Assembly (NCBI GenBank): GCA_023384315.1
Contig: JAHDWY010000032.1
Location: 1 to 15,078 of the forward strand
DNA from: Candidatus Hydrogenedentota bacterium
GTDB taxonomy: Bacteria; Hydrogenedentota; Hydrogenedentia; Hydrogenedentales; SLHB01
DNA length: 15,078 bases
Reading direction: 5' to 3'
In this document: in pieces, positions 1-7,077 of the stretch
Layout of the letters: each line of letters begins with the position of its first letter
How positions within the stretch are numbered: position 1 is the stretch's first letter
Position numbers and translations under genes: made by a program
The notes under the pieces: model-generated
What the model saw: the letters and a program-made list of their open reading frames with translations, nothing else
Databases searched by the model: none
Told to the model about the DNA's origin: nothing

Positions 1-113
1 TGGATATAGTAAGAATGAAACACCCGTTCCCATTCCGAACACGGTAGTTAAGCTCTCCAGCGCCGATGGTACTGCCCGGGCAACTGGGTGGGAGAGTAGG
101 ACGTTGCCGGCTT
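1..113 (+). rRNA. rrf: 5S ribosomal RNA, 5' end cut by the window edge
   Basis: The sequence carries the hallmark bacterial 5S core: CACCCGTTCCCATTCCGAAC at 22-41, GCGCCGATGGTACT around 60-73 and GGGAGAGTAGG at 90-100, closing with TTGCCGGC. Compared with E. coli 5S rRNA, about the first seven bases (the 5' half of the terminal helix I) lie outside the window. The 3' end is estimated from where helix I should close and may be off by a few bases. A 5S gene followed directly by a strong terminator implies that the 23S and 16S genes lie to the left, so the window starts at the tail of an rRNA operon. Confidence 0.95.
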
Positions 114-123
114 TATTCTTCGA

Positions 124-160
124 GCGGCCCGTTGACGCAAACGCGTCGGCGGGCCGCTTT
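124..160 (+). terminator. Intrinsic terminator of the rRNA operon
   Basis: GCGGCCCG at 124-131 pairs perfectly with CGGGCCGC at 150-157. The helix continues inward through two T-G wobbles and GACGC/GCGTC to give a 15-bp stem with an AAAC loop. TTTCTGTATTT follows. It lies about 10 bases after the 5S 3' end, as expected for an rRNA operon terminator. Confidence 0.9.
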
Positions 161-175
161 CTGTATTTCGACGCC

Positions 176-205
176 GTGACAGAACCCGCTTCCAGTTTGT
201 ATAGT
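176..205 (+). promoter_or_regulatory. Probable sigma-70 type promoter upstream of the 38-codon ORF and glycosyltransferase
   Basis: GTGACA (176-181) matches the TTGACA -35 box at 5 of 6 positions. TATAGT (200-205) matches the TATAAT -10 box at 5 of 6, with an 18-bp spacer. It sits just beyond the rRNA terminator, so it would restart transcription. The start point would be near 212, leaving about 165 nt of leader before the ORF at 378. The call rests on consensus matching only. Confidence 0.5.
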
Positions 206-377
206 ACCTGTCTTCGGCCTGATGGCCGTCCGGCAACCGAGGGTGGCCGCACGTGTAACCGGGCAAGTCGTAACCGAGTCTTATCGCTAGAACCAAGTTC
301 CGGTGCTGGGTTCGAGCCCGAACGCACCCAATCGTTTCGCAACGTATGCATGGCAACCAGTGAAGGAGGTGGTCCAG
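206..377 (+). other. Untranslated, partly structured leader region
   Basis: This stretch between the predicted promoter and the ORF at 378 has no convincing gene. Two local hairpins are visible: CGGCC/GGCCG with a TGAT loop at 215-228, and GGTGC/GCACC at 302-328 enclosing GGG/CCC. The sequence fits no riboswitch class that I recognise. It could be a plain 5' UTR or carry a regulatory RNA element. Confidence 0.35.
363..375 (+). promoter_or_regulatory. Extended Shine-Dalgarno sequence
   Basis: AAGGAGGTGGTCC matches 12 of 13 positions of the complement of the usual bacterial 16S rRNA 3' end (AAGGAGGTGATCC). The core AAGGAGGTG ends 6 nt before the ATG at 378. This is by far the strongest ribosome binding site in the window, and it fixes the start of the short ORF that follows. 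Confidence 0.75.
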
Positions 378-494
378 ATGAAGCACATTCGTACCTTAGG
401 CAAGGCAAAACTTCCGGTCATCGCCGCTTCCGGCGGTCTGAAGGCGTTGAAGGAAGACAAGAAGCCGCCCGTGAACGTGACCATGACGTTGTAG
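378..494 (+). CDS. Small protein of 38 residues, function unknown
   Basis: An ATG six bases after a near-perfect extended Shine-Dalgarno opens a 38-codon frame ending in TAG. The peptide begins MKHIRTLGKAKLPVIAASGG and ends KKPPVNVTMTL. It is basic (about nine Lys/Arg residues), has no cysteine and no obvious transmembrane stretch. A longer in-frame GTG at 303 exists but lies inside the structured leader and has no ribosome binding site. The stop is 31 bp before the glycosyltransferase start, so the two are probably co-transcribed. I recognise no family. It could be a genuine small protein or a leader peptide whose translation affects the downstream gene, whose own ribosome binding site looks poor. 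Confidence 0.6.
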   Translation: MKHIRTLGKAKLPVIAASGGLKALKEDKKPPVNVTMTL

Positions 495-525
495 TCGCGG
501 TCAACGTAGCGAACTTTCGCTGACG

Positions 526-1929
526 ATGGAGAATTCGCCGTATCTTCGGGAGGAGGCCGGAACCAACCCGCCTCCTGCCGTTGATATGGCCGCACTGGCG
601 AAGAGTCTTCGGCCGGTACCCCGGTGGTCGCCCGTCGTTTTGTGGTGGTCCATAGTCGCCGTGTTGATTGCCGCATGTGCCGCCCCCCATCCCGTGATCG
701 TTTCGATCGTGTGGCAGTTTATCGGATTCTTTGTCTGGGACCGGGAGAAGCGCGGCAAGGTTTTCCGGCGCAATTTGGAGCGGTCGCATTGTCTTGCGCG
801 GTCGGCGACCGTGGCGCCGCAGGACCCGTGGCCGAAGGTTACCGCACTCGTACCCGCGCGCAACGAGCAAGATTGCTTGAAAGAGGCCGCCCGTTCCCTT
901 GCGTCCCTGCCGTATCCGAGCCTGCACGTATGGTTCATCGACGATCACTCTACCGACGAAACGCCCCGCATTCTGGACGTTATCCAGCAAGAGTTCTCCC
1001 ACGTGCACGTCCTGCACGACCCGCCGGTCACCGAAGGCTGGTTCGGTAAATCCAACGCGCTGTGGCAGGCGTTCCTGGAGATTGACTTAAACCGTAGCGG
1101 CGAAGATGAGGACAAACAGTGGCTACTGTTCGCTGATGCGGATGTGCTGTTCGAACCGGGCATTCTCGAGCAGGCCATCACCGTCGCCGAGCGGGATCGT
1201 CTCGATTTCCTGACCTGCATGCCGCGACTCATCACGAAGACCTGGGCCGAACAATTGCTCCTTCCCACGGGGTGGCGTGGAATCGCCCAAGGCGCCGACC
1301 CGGATCGTTTGAATGATCCGAAGACCTTTCCTGTCGGAATCGGCGCCTTCATGCTGGTCCGGTACTCCAGCTATAAAGCCTTTGGCGGACACCGGGCACT
1401 GGGCCAATGGCATCCCGAGGACACGCTGATGGCTGCGGCGATCAAGGAGATTGGCGGCCGGGTTGGGTTCGCGTGGAGCCCCGATCTTTTGCGGGTCCGG
1501 TTCTATCACGGCTATCGCGAAGTCAAGAAACACACGTTGCGCAAGACCCGGATTTTCTTCGGTGATTACATCCAACTGCCCCTCACCATGATGGCCCTGC
1601 GCCTTAGCACGACACTCGCGGCAATTCCCCTCATGGCAGCCGGCGTATTTCCCCAACTCATCGCAGGAAGATTTGACGCGGTTCTTACCCTGCTCGCTTT
1701 CGCCGGCGCAGTGCTTTACCTTGAAGAGGTGCGAGAGTACAAAGGTGTCGAAAAGATCGCCGAATTCCATCCTTCCGTGCCATGGCTTCACCCCGTCTCC
1801 GGCGTCCTCCGCGTCTGGTTCGCCTTTTCGCTCCTGGGTCAGATTCTCGCCAGGAAGCCTATGGAATGGCGCGGCCGAAAAGAATTTGGGGGGAGCAACG
1901 CTGCCGCCACTCCCCCTGTCAAACCCTGA
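526..1929 (+). CDS. Membrane-bound family 2 glycosyltransferase (HpnB-like)
   Basis: This 467-residue protein has a GT-A fold GT2 catalytic domain. VPARNE (109-114) starts the nucleotide-binding unit, DDHSTD (139-144) gives the first acidic pair, and DAD (204-206) is the DxD-type metal/sugar-nucleotide motif. ED at 298-299 is in the place expected for the catalytic base. Hydrophobic segments flank the domain: about 36-71 at the N terminus, and about 352-376, 384-400 and 424-440 at the C terminus. This arrangement resembles the hopanoid-associated HpnB family and other polyprenyl or lipid glycosyltransferases. No hopanoid genes are visible here, so the acceptor is unknown. The ATG at 526 has no clear ribosome binding site. 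A second in-frame ATG at 586 (residue 21) precedes all conserved parts and could be the true start. The 3' end converges, 22 bp apart, on the minus-strand STN-domain gene. Confidence 0.85.
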   Translation: MENSPYLREEAGTNPPPAVDMAALAKSLRPVPRWSPVVLWWSIVAVLIAACAAPHPVIVSIVWQFIGFFVWDREKRGKVFRRNLERSHCLARSATVAPQDPWPKVTALVPARNEQDCLKEAARSLASLPYPSLHVWFIDDHSTDETPRILDVIQQEFSHVHVLHDPPVTEGWFGKSNALWQAFLEIDLNRSGEDEDKQWLLFADADVLFEPGILEQAITVAERDRLDFLTCMPRLITKTWAEQLLLPTGWRGIAQGADPDRLNDPKTFPVGIGAFMLVRYSSYKAFGGHRALGQWHPEDTLMAAAIKEIGGRVGFAWSPDLLRVRFYHGYREVKKHTLRKTRIFFGDYIQLPLTMMALRLSTTLAAIPLMAAGVFPQLIAGRFDAVLTLLAFAGAVLYLEEVREYKGVEKIAEFHPSVPWLHPVSGVLRVWFAFSLLGQILARKPMEWRGRKEFGGSNAAATPPVKP

Positions 1930-1951
1930 GCACAAGGAACTGTCCCTGAGT

Positions 1952-3160
1952 TTACTCTTCGGGGGAATTATCTTGGCCACCCGCGTCGGCTGGCTGCCCC
2001 CCATCGGGCGAAGACCCTGGCGCGACTCCACTTTCGGGCAATTCGCCCAGACTTCTACCCTGAGACGATCCGGAAGCCTCCGGGAAGGCTATGACGCCGC
2101 CGCCGCCGCCAAAGCCGCCTTTGGCTGCGCCGGGACCGCTGCTCATACCGAAGCCGCCGCCGCCGGACCTTCCGGCCCCCCCGAATCCGAATCCGCCCAC
2201 CGCAAACCCTCCGCCAGACGCTTCCTGGATGGGGACCAGGAGAGGTACGTTGGCGGGAATGGTGGGCGCGTTAATCGTCATCGCGCGCTCGGTGGTCGTG
2301 GCGAAAACGCCGTAATCGCGAATGACGAAGCACAAGTCGCCATAGGCGTCCGAAAGCGCCATCAAACAGTCCGCCAGCGGAACATTGCTCAACTTGATAC
2401 TGACCTTTTCGTCGGCGGCGTTGATCGCTACATCGAGGACGATGTTCACCTCCGAGTATTCGCCGATGAAGCCAGCGATGTTTCGGAGTGTCTCCTGATC
2501 GAACTCGATGCTGACGGGCGCTCGCAATCGAGCCTCAACTTCAGTTGCCGAATCGTCATCCCCGAGCGTGGGCCGGGGCGCCGGGAAACGGGGCTGCTCG
2601 AAAAGCCGCCCCTGAAAGAGTGGGGAATCTGCTTTTCCCCCGCGGCCATCCATGATCTGCGATGCGGCGTCGAGCTTCGCCATGTCCGCTTCGGCGCGGG
2701 CGAGGCGCTCTTGGGCCTCCATGAGACCCTGCTGGGTGCCGATGCCCATCTCCGCCCGTCGCTGCTCTTCCTTCGCATTCTTGCGGGCCAGTTCGACGAT
2801 TCGTTTCAGTTGCTCCTTCTCGATTTCCCGTTGGGCCGCCGCGATGCGTGCCTGGCGCAGCCGGGCTTCCGCCTCGCGAACCTGCGCCTCCGCGATCGCA
2901 ACCTCGGGATCGATCTCCTGGCCCGGCTCCGGAACCTGCAAGGACGAATGAACGCGAAATACAAGATTCTCGTCCGGTGATTCCACCGGTTCCGGGACGA
3001 GGGGTAGTTCCGCGATTTCCTTGGGCACGGGCTTCGGCGCGTGTTCCACGGTGGCGGGTTCGGGCTTGGTGTTGGCGGGTGTATCGTCTTGCGCAAAGGC
3101 GCCGGACCATGCCAGCACCGTGACGAGCGCGACGGGCACCGCATTACGTAGTCGCATCAT
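1952..3160 (-). CDS. Exported protein with coiled coil, STN/secretin-like domain and glycine-rich tail
   Basis: The 402-residue product starts with a Sec signal peptide (basic MMRLRN, hydrophobic core, likely cut after AFA at residue 23). A Pro/Glu-rich linker follows (about 25-62). Residues 84-166 are a highly charged Ala/Glu/Arg heptad region predicted to form a long coiled coil, similar in composition to TolC-type helices. Residues 213-290 (APVSIEFDQETLRNIAGFIG, then VNIVLDV, VSIKLSNVPLADCLMAL and YGVFATT) follow the pattern of the STN short domain found at the N termini of secretins and TonB-dependent transducers. Residues 315-355 are almost entirely Gly, Phe, Ser and Ala, and the end is acidic. 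There is no secretin barrel or TonB receptor barrel. The ATG is preceded by AGGAGG at 9 nt. It overlaps the upstream putative anti-sigma gene by 17 bp. A periplasmic role is inferred. Confidence 0.75.
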   Translation of the reverse strand: MMRLRNAVPVALVTVLAWSGAFAQDDTPANTKPEPATVEHAPKPVPKEIAELPLVPEPVESPDENLVFRVHSSLQVPEPGQEIDPEVAIAEAQVREAEARLRQARIAAAQREIEKEQLKRIVELARKNAKEEQRRAEMGIGTQQGLMEAQERLARAEADMAKLDAASQIMDGRGGKADSPLFQGRLFEQPRFPAPRPTLGDDDSATEVEARLRAPVSIEFDQETLRNIAGFIGEYSEVNIVLDVAINAADEKVSIKLSNVPLADCLMALSDAYGDLCFVIRDYGVFATTTERAMTINAPTIPANVPLLVPIQEASGGGFAVGGFGFGGAGRSGGGGFGMSSGPGAAKGGFGGGGGVIAFPEASGSSQGRSLGELPESGVAPGSSPDGGQPADAGGQDNSPEE

Positions 3161-3728
3161 CGTTCAGTTCCTCCTGCAGGCGGGCCTGCTTCATGGATTT
3201 CAGTAGCCAAGAGTCATCCAGATTCATCGCAACACCGGCGCCGGGCTGTTGCAGGGCAAGTAAGCGGCGGTAGCAGTTCATGGCCTGTTCGATGTCGCCG
3301 AATCCTTCGAGATACCGATCCCCCGCAGCTTTCAGAATCTGCTCCTGCTCTTCCGCCGGCGACTGGGCGACGAGCAGGGACAAGCCTTCGGGATCGCGGA
3401 GGAGATCGTCCGTCACGACCGGCTCGATGGGCGCTGCGTTATCCACGGCGGCTGGCGGCGCAACGGTCATCGATTCGGCCGGGGCCGGGGCCGGTTCCGG
3501 CTGCAGGGCGATCCAGGCGGTGACCATGCCGCCCGCGTAGGACGCGGCGACAAGCGCGCCTGCCGTTACCACGTGCCGCCGCAGGGAACGCGCGCGCAAG
3601 GCCGACGCCGTCTGCGCGAATACCGCTTCGCGAAACCGCGGATCGATCGGCGGGCGATCCCATGCGTCCGCCGGCAGTTCCTCGCCGTTCAGGAGCGGTT
3701 CGATGTCGTGGTTCGATTCAGGTGTCAT
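3144..3728 (-). CDS. Single-pass membrane protein, probable anti-sigma factor
   Basis: This 194-residue protein has a polar, acidic N-terminal cytoplasmic part (1-50, ending in the basic RARSLRRH), one transmembrane helix at about 53-75, a Pro/Ala-rich linker (77-104) and a helical, presumably periplasmic C-terminal part. Residues about 128-152 (AGDRYLEGFGDIEQAMNCYR and onward) look like one TPR-type helix pair. No zinc-binding HxxxCxxC motif is present, so it is not a classical ZAS anti-sigma factor. The anti-sigma role is inferred from topology and position: its start overlaps the end of the ECF sigma gene by 11 bp, implying translational coupling. GAAGGA lies 10 nt before the ATG. Its own end overlaps the next gene by 17 bp. 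Confidence 0.7.
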   Translation of the reverse strand: MTPESNHDIEPLLNGEELPADAWDRPPIDPRFREAVFAQTASALRARSLRRHVVTAGALVAASYAGGMVTAWIALQPEPAPAPAESMTVAPPAAVDNAAPIEPVVTDDLLRDPEGLSLLVAQSPAEEQEQILKAAGDRYLEGFGDIEQAMNCYRRLLALQQPGAGVAMNLDDSWLLKSMKQARLQEELNDDATT

Positions 3729-4299
3729 GGCTCACCAATCCTTCTTTGCCGGTTTGTTCGTCGCCGGTCCCCCGCCACACCTCGCGGAAGGCCGTTCGCG
3801 CCCGCGTCAACAGCGACTCGATCGCCTTCGCGCTTCGTCCCCAACGTTGCGCGATCTCGGCGACGGTGTATTGGTCCGCGTACTTGGCCCGCAAAACCGT
3901 TTCATACGGTTCCGGGAGCGACGCGAGCACCGCATTCACCTTGTCGATTCCGTCGGCTCTGGTTGCACTGGGCGCCAGCGGCGGCGCTCCTCCTGTCAAT
4001 CGGTTGCGGCGCGCCCACTTTCGCTGCTGACCCAAAATGATCTGCTGCGCGATCCCCCGGAGCCAGTCGCCGAAACTGCCGCGGCCCGGGTCAAAGGCGC
4101 GGATGCGGCGTACGGCGACCATCCAGCATTCCTGCACGACTTCCTCGGTGCCGTGCATATCGCGGCCCACCCGGGAATAGACGTAGCGGTACACCGCGTC
4201 AAAGTGGCGCTCGTACAAGGCGCGCCACGCCGTTTCATCTCCGGCAAGCACGGCGGCCTGCAGGCGGCGCTCGTGCTGGTCTTCCCTTTCGGACTCCAT
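3718..4299 (-). CDS. ECF-type RNA polymerase sigma factor
   Basis: The product (193 residues from the chosen start) has the two-domain ECF layout. Region 2 spans about 16-97, including AGDETAWRALYERHFDAVYR and the core-binding/-10 recognition stretch EEVVQECWMVAVRRIRAFDP. Region 4 spans about 119-175, with LPEPYETVLRAKYADQYTVA and the helix-turn-helix AEIAQRWGRSAKAIESLLTR. The frame stays open upstream with ATGs at 4332 and further out. I chose 4299 because it leaves the usual short N-terminal arm, and because the codons between 4332 and 4299 (aga, aca, caa, cca, tca) are unlike the rest of the gene. A TACAAT box at 4331-4336 on this strand would also place the transcript start just before 4299, although no good -35 is visible. 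It heads an operon with the membrane protein and the STN-domain protein. Confidence 0.9.
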   Translation of the reverse strand: MESEREDQHERRLQAAVLAGDETAWRALYERHFDAVYRYVYSRVGRDMHGTEEVVQECWMVAVRRIRAFDPGRGSFGDWLRGIAQQIILGQQRKWARRNRLTGGAPPLAPSATRADGIDKVNAVLASLPEPYETVLRAKYADQYTVAEIAQRWGRSAKAIESLLTRARTAFREVWRGTGDEQTGKEGLVSHDT

Positions 4300-4479
4300 T
4301 GATGGCCGATTCCCGCGTTGTGTTCTGTCCATTGTATTGCCGCGAGGTTGCGGAAATCCTTCGGAGAGAGTGGGGGCGCGGCAAGCCTGGAAGTAGCGAA
4401 CCTGGAATGAGAAATCTGCTACGATCGACTTCGCACTATCGAAAATGGCCATGAATTGTTGGGGGGGGCGAGCGCTAGC

Positions 4480-6828
4480 ATGAGCCGATTGCGCCGAATT
4501 CTAAAGTGGACCATCGCGGTGCTGATTATCGTCCTCGCCATACCGGCGGTCGGCGTCGCCATCATCTGGGGCTCGTATGAGTACGTGGTCCATAAGAAGC
4601 CCGGGTCGCTCCCAACAGGGGTTGATCCAATCGGGGCAGGCTGGGAGGTCGACCCGTTCATCGGCACCGGCGGCGTGTCGTGGATGTGCGCACACAACAC
4701 TCCCGCGGCAACGGTCCCGTTTGGGATGGTGCGGTTGGGACCGGATACGGCATCCCTGTTTACGAATACGCAGGGGTTCAACCGCTCCGGGTATTTCTAC
4801 GGCGACAACAAGATCATCGGGTTCAGCCATACGCGGCTCATCGGCGCGGACGCGCTGGAGGGCGGCGTCTTCCGGATCTTTCCGGCGACAGCGAAGTTGG
4901 CTCCCGGAAGCGACAAGGTCGACCGCTTCGCGCGTTTCTCGCATGCCGAGGAAAAGGCCTTTCCCGGCTACTACGCAGTGCGCCTTCCCAAAGGCGATAT
5001 CCTCGCGGAGCTGACCGCGACGACGCGCGTGGGCGTGCACCGTTATACCTTCCCTGCGAATTTCACGCCCCACCTGCAACTCGACGTGACGAGCGCCTTG
5101 GGCGACCGGCGTTGTGAAAACGGGCAGGTTTGGCTTCTGCCCGAGCAACGCCAAGTGGAAGGGAGCGTGCGCCTGTTCGGGTCCTTTTCCGGACGCTACG
5201 ACGGATTGGACGTATATTTTGTGGCGGAGTTTGACCGGCCGTTCGATGCCTTTGGCATCTGGAATGGTACCGAATTCACGCAGGACGCAAAGGCGGCGCA
5301 GGGCAACGAACTCAGCGTCAATCTGCAATTTGCGGGTTCGAGCGAGCGTCAACCTATCGAGGTTCGTCTGGCGTTATCGTACGTGAGCATCGCCAACGCA
5401 CGCGAGAACCTGGAAGCGGAGACCGGCAATCGGTCCTTTGAGACAATATGCCAAAACGCGCAAGAGCGGTGGCAGGAAAAGCTGGATCGGATCCAAATCC
5501 GCGGCGGCAGTGAATGGTACCGGCGGAGCTTTTACACGGCCTTATACCGCGCGTTCCAGATGCCGACTACCTTCAACGACGTGAACGGCGAGTACACGGG
5601 ATTTGACCGCGCGGTCCACGAAGTTTCAGACGGCGCGACGTATTACACCGACTTCTCGTTGTGGGACTCCTTCCGGACCGTCCACCCGCTATACAACCTC
5701 ATTGCCCGCGACGAGCAGCGGGACATGATGGTGTCCCTGGTGGAGATGGCGAAAGCGGGCGGCGGTTTGCCGCGGTGGCCTTCGGGTTGCGGCTACACGA
5801 ACTGCATGTTCGGTACGCCGGCCGACATCGCGGTGACGGAGGCTTATCTGAAAGGAATCCGCGGCTTCGATATTGAGACGGCATACGAGAAGATGCGGCA
5901 GACGGCGCTGGTCGGGAAACCCGCGGATTCGCGTTTCGGCGGGCGGGATGGACTGGCTGATTACCTGAAGTATGGCTACTGTCCCTCGGACAGTATGTCG
6001 AAGGCCGTGTCGGCTACGCTGGAGTACGCGTGGTGCGACCATGCGCTGTCCCTGCTCGCGCGGGCCTTGGGGGACGATGACGACGCGGCGGCCTTCGCGC
6101 GGAATGCGCAGTCCTATCGCAACCTTTGGGACGCGAGCCGGTTGTTCTTCGTGCCCCGCGATTCCAGCGGCGCGTTCATGGAGAACTTCGATCCGCTGGT
6201 GTTGAGCTATACCGACTGGGATCGCGAGTACACGGACGATTTCGTGGAAGGCAGCGCCTTGATGTGGCGCTGGGGCGTCCCCTTTGATCCGGAGGGATTG
6301 GTGTCGCTGTTTCCAAGCGAAGAGCAGTTTGTTCAGGAGTTGGAGAACTACTTCGAACGGACCAATGACACCGTGGGCGAGTGGCATCCCGGCTCCTATT
6401 ACTGGCACGGCAACGAGCCCTTCTTCCACGCGGCCTACCTCTTCAACGCGGCGGGACGGCCCGACTTGACGCAGAAATGGGTCCGCCGCATTCTCGATAC
6501 GAAATACAGCAACAGCTATGTCGGGCTGGACGGCAACGACGACGGGGGCACCCTGTCAGCCTGGTTCGTTTTCAGCGCCCTCGGGTTCTATCCCATCGCG
6601 GGAACGACGCGCTACGAGATCGGCACGCCGCTTTTCCCGGAAGCGGTTCTGGATTTGGGAGACGGGAAAACGTTGACCGTGATCGCGGAGAACCACGCGC
6701 AGGAGAACCTCTACGTCAAAGCAGTATCTCTAAACGGCCGCGAACTTTCCGGCTGGTCTTTCACCCACGACGATATCGCGGAAGGCGGAGAACTGCGATT
6801 CACGATGGCTGCCGCTCCGGGTGGTTGA
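4480..6828 (+). CDS. Glycoside hydrolase family 92 (alpha-mannosidase), membrane-anchored
   Basis: This is a full-length GH92 protein (782 residues). GH92 enzymes are calcium-dependent exo-alpha-mannosidases with an N-terminal beta-sandwich and a C-terminal (alpha/alpha)6 barrel. Family signatures are VDPFIGTGG (57-65) followed by TPAATVPFGMVRLGPDT, the segment GFSHTRLIGAD, DFSLWDSFRTVHPL (from D391), VSATLEYAW, EGSALMWRW with the probable catalytic acid E590, NEPFFHAAYLFN and GNDDGG (685-690) holding the paired aspartates expected for the base. Residues about 9-33 form one hydrophobic helix after a basic start and lack a clear cleavage site, so the enzyme is probably anchored with its catalytic part outside the cytoplasm. 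The ATG at 4480 is preferred over two upstream TTG codons. A run of eight G residues 11 nt upstream is the only Shine-Dalgarno-like element. Confidence 0.92.
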   Translation: MSRLRRILKWTIAVLIIVLAIPAVGVAIIWGSYEYVVHKKPGSLPTGVDPIGAGWEVDPFIGTGGVSWMCAHNTPAATVPFGMVRLGPDTASLFTNTQGFNRSGYFYGDNKIIGFSHTRLIGADALEGGVFRIFPATAKLAPGSDKVDRFARFSHAEEKAFPGYYAVRLPKGDILAELTATTRVGVHRYTFPANFTPHLQLDVTSALGDRRCENGQVWLLPEQRQVEGSVRLFGSFSGRYDGLDVYFVAEFDRPFDAFGIWNGTEFTQDAKAAQGNELSVNLQFAGSSERQPIEVRLALSYVSIANARENLEAETGNRSFETICQNAQERWQEKLDRIQIRGGSEWYRRSFYTALYRAFQMPTTFNDVNGEYTGFDRAVHEVSDGATYYTDFSLWDSFRTVHPLYNLIARDEQRDMMVSLVEMAKAGGGLPRWPSGCGYTNCMFGTPADIAVTEAYLKGIRGFDIETAYEKMRQTALVGKPADSRFGGRDGLADYLKYGYCPSDSMSKAVSATLEYAWCDHALSLLARALGDDDDAAAFARNAQSYRNLWDASRLFFVPRDSSGAFMENFDPLVLSYTDWDREYTDDFVEGSALMWRWGVPFDPEGLVSLFPSEEQFVQELENYFERTNDTVGEWHPGSYYWHGNEPFFHAAYLFNAAGRPDLTQKWVRRILDTKYSNSYVGLDGNDDGGTLSAWFVFSALGFYPIAGTTRYEIGTPLFPEAVLDLGDGKTLTVIAENHAQENLYVKAVSLNGRELSGWSFTHDDIAEGGELRFTMAAAPGG

Positions 6829-6871
6829 TGCAAGATCTGGTCAAAGTCCGGGCATGGGTCTCGCTTGGCTC

Positions 6872-6893
6872 GGGCCTTTAGCCCTTTTTCTTT
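6872..6893 (+). terminator. Weak candidate terminator after the GH92 gene
   Basis: GGGC at 6872-6875 can pair with GCCC at 6881-6884 around a CTTTA loop, followed immediately by TTTTTCTTT. The U-tract is good but the stem is only 4 bp, so termination here is uncertain. Confidence 0.35.
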
Positions 6894-6983
6894 CTAAGGT
6901 ATCAGTTTTCCGAGACGTTGCCCCAGGCTGGTATAAGACACGCCGTTGGCGCTCTGACGGCGCGTTGCGCATCCGTTTTTCGG

Positions 6984-7013
6984 TTTACCCCGTTGGCCGC
7001 GATGCGCTATAAC
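6984..7013 (+). promoter_or_regulatory. Probable promoter of the aldolase-domain gene
   Basis: TTTACC (6984-6989) as a partial -35 box and TATAAC (7008-7013, 5 of 6 match) as a -10 box are separated by 18 bp. The predicted start lies about 58 nt before the GTG at 7078. The -10 box is embedded in ATGCGCTATAA, an 11-mer repeated exactly at the promoter around 10240. Confidence 0.5.
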
Positions 7014-7077
7014 TAAGCAACTAGAAAACGGCGCGCAGTTTCCCCCGGCTGGTCAGCGCGTGGAAAGGAAGCACGCC

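Noticed and set aside
302..330. GGGTTCGAGCCC resembling a tRNA T-arm
   Set aside because: The flanking bases do not form a 5-bp stem around a 7-nt TTCRANY loop, and no acceptor, D or anticodon arms can be built upstream.
1123..2031. 302-codon open frame on the minus strand
   Set aside because: It lies opposite the glycosyltransferase gene, whose GT2 motifs prove the plus-strand frame.
2091..2315. Proline-rich open frame on the plus strand
   Set aside because: It is the complement of the glycine-rich tail coded on the minus strand; Gly codons read backwards give Pro.
4332..4452. N-terminal extension of the sigma factor to ATGs at 4332 or 4452
   Set aside because: No ribosome binding site, atypical codons, and it would push region 2 much farther from the N terminus than is usual for ECF factors.
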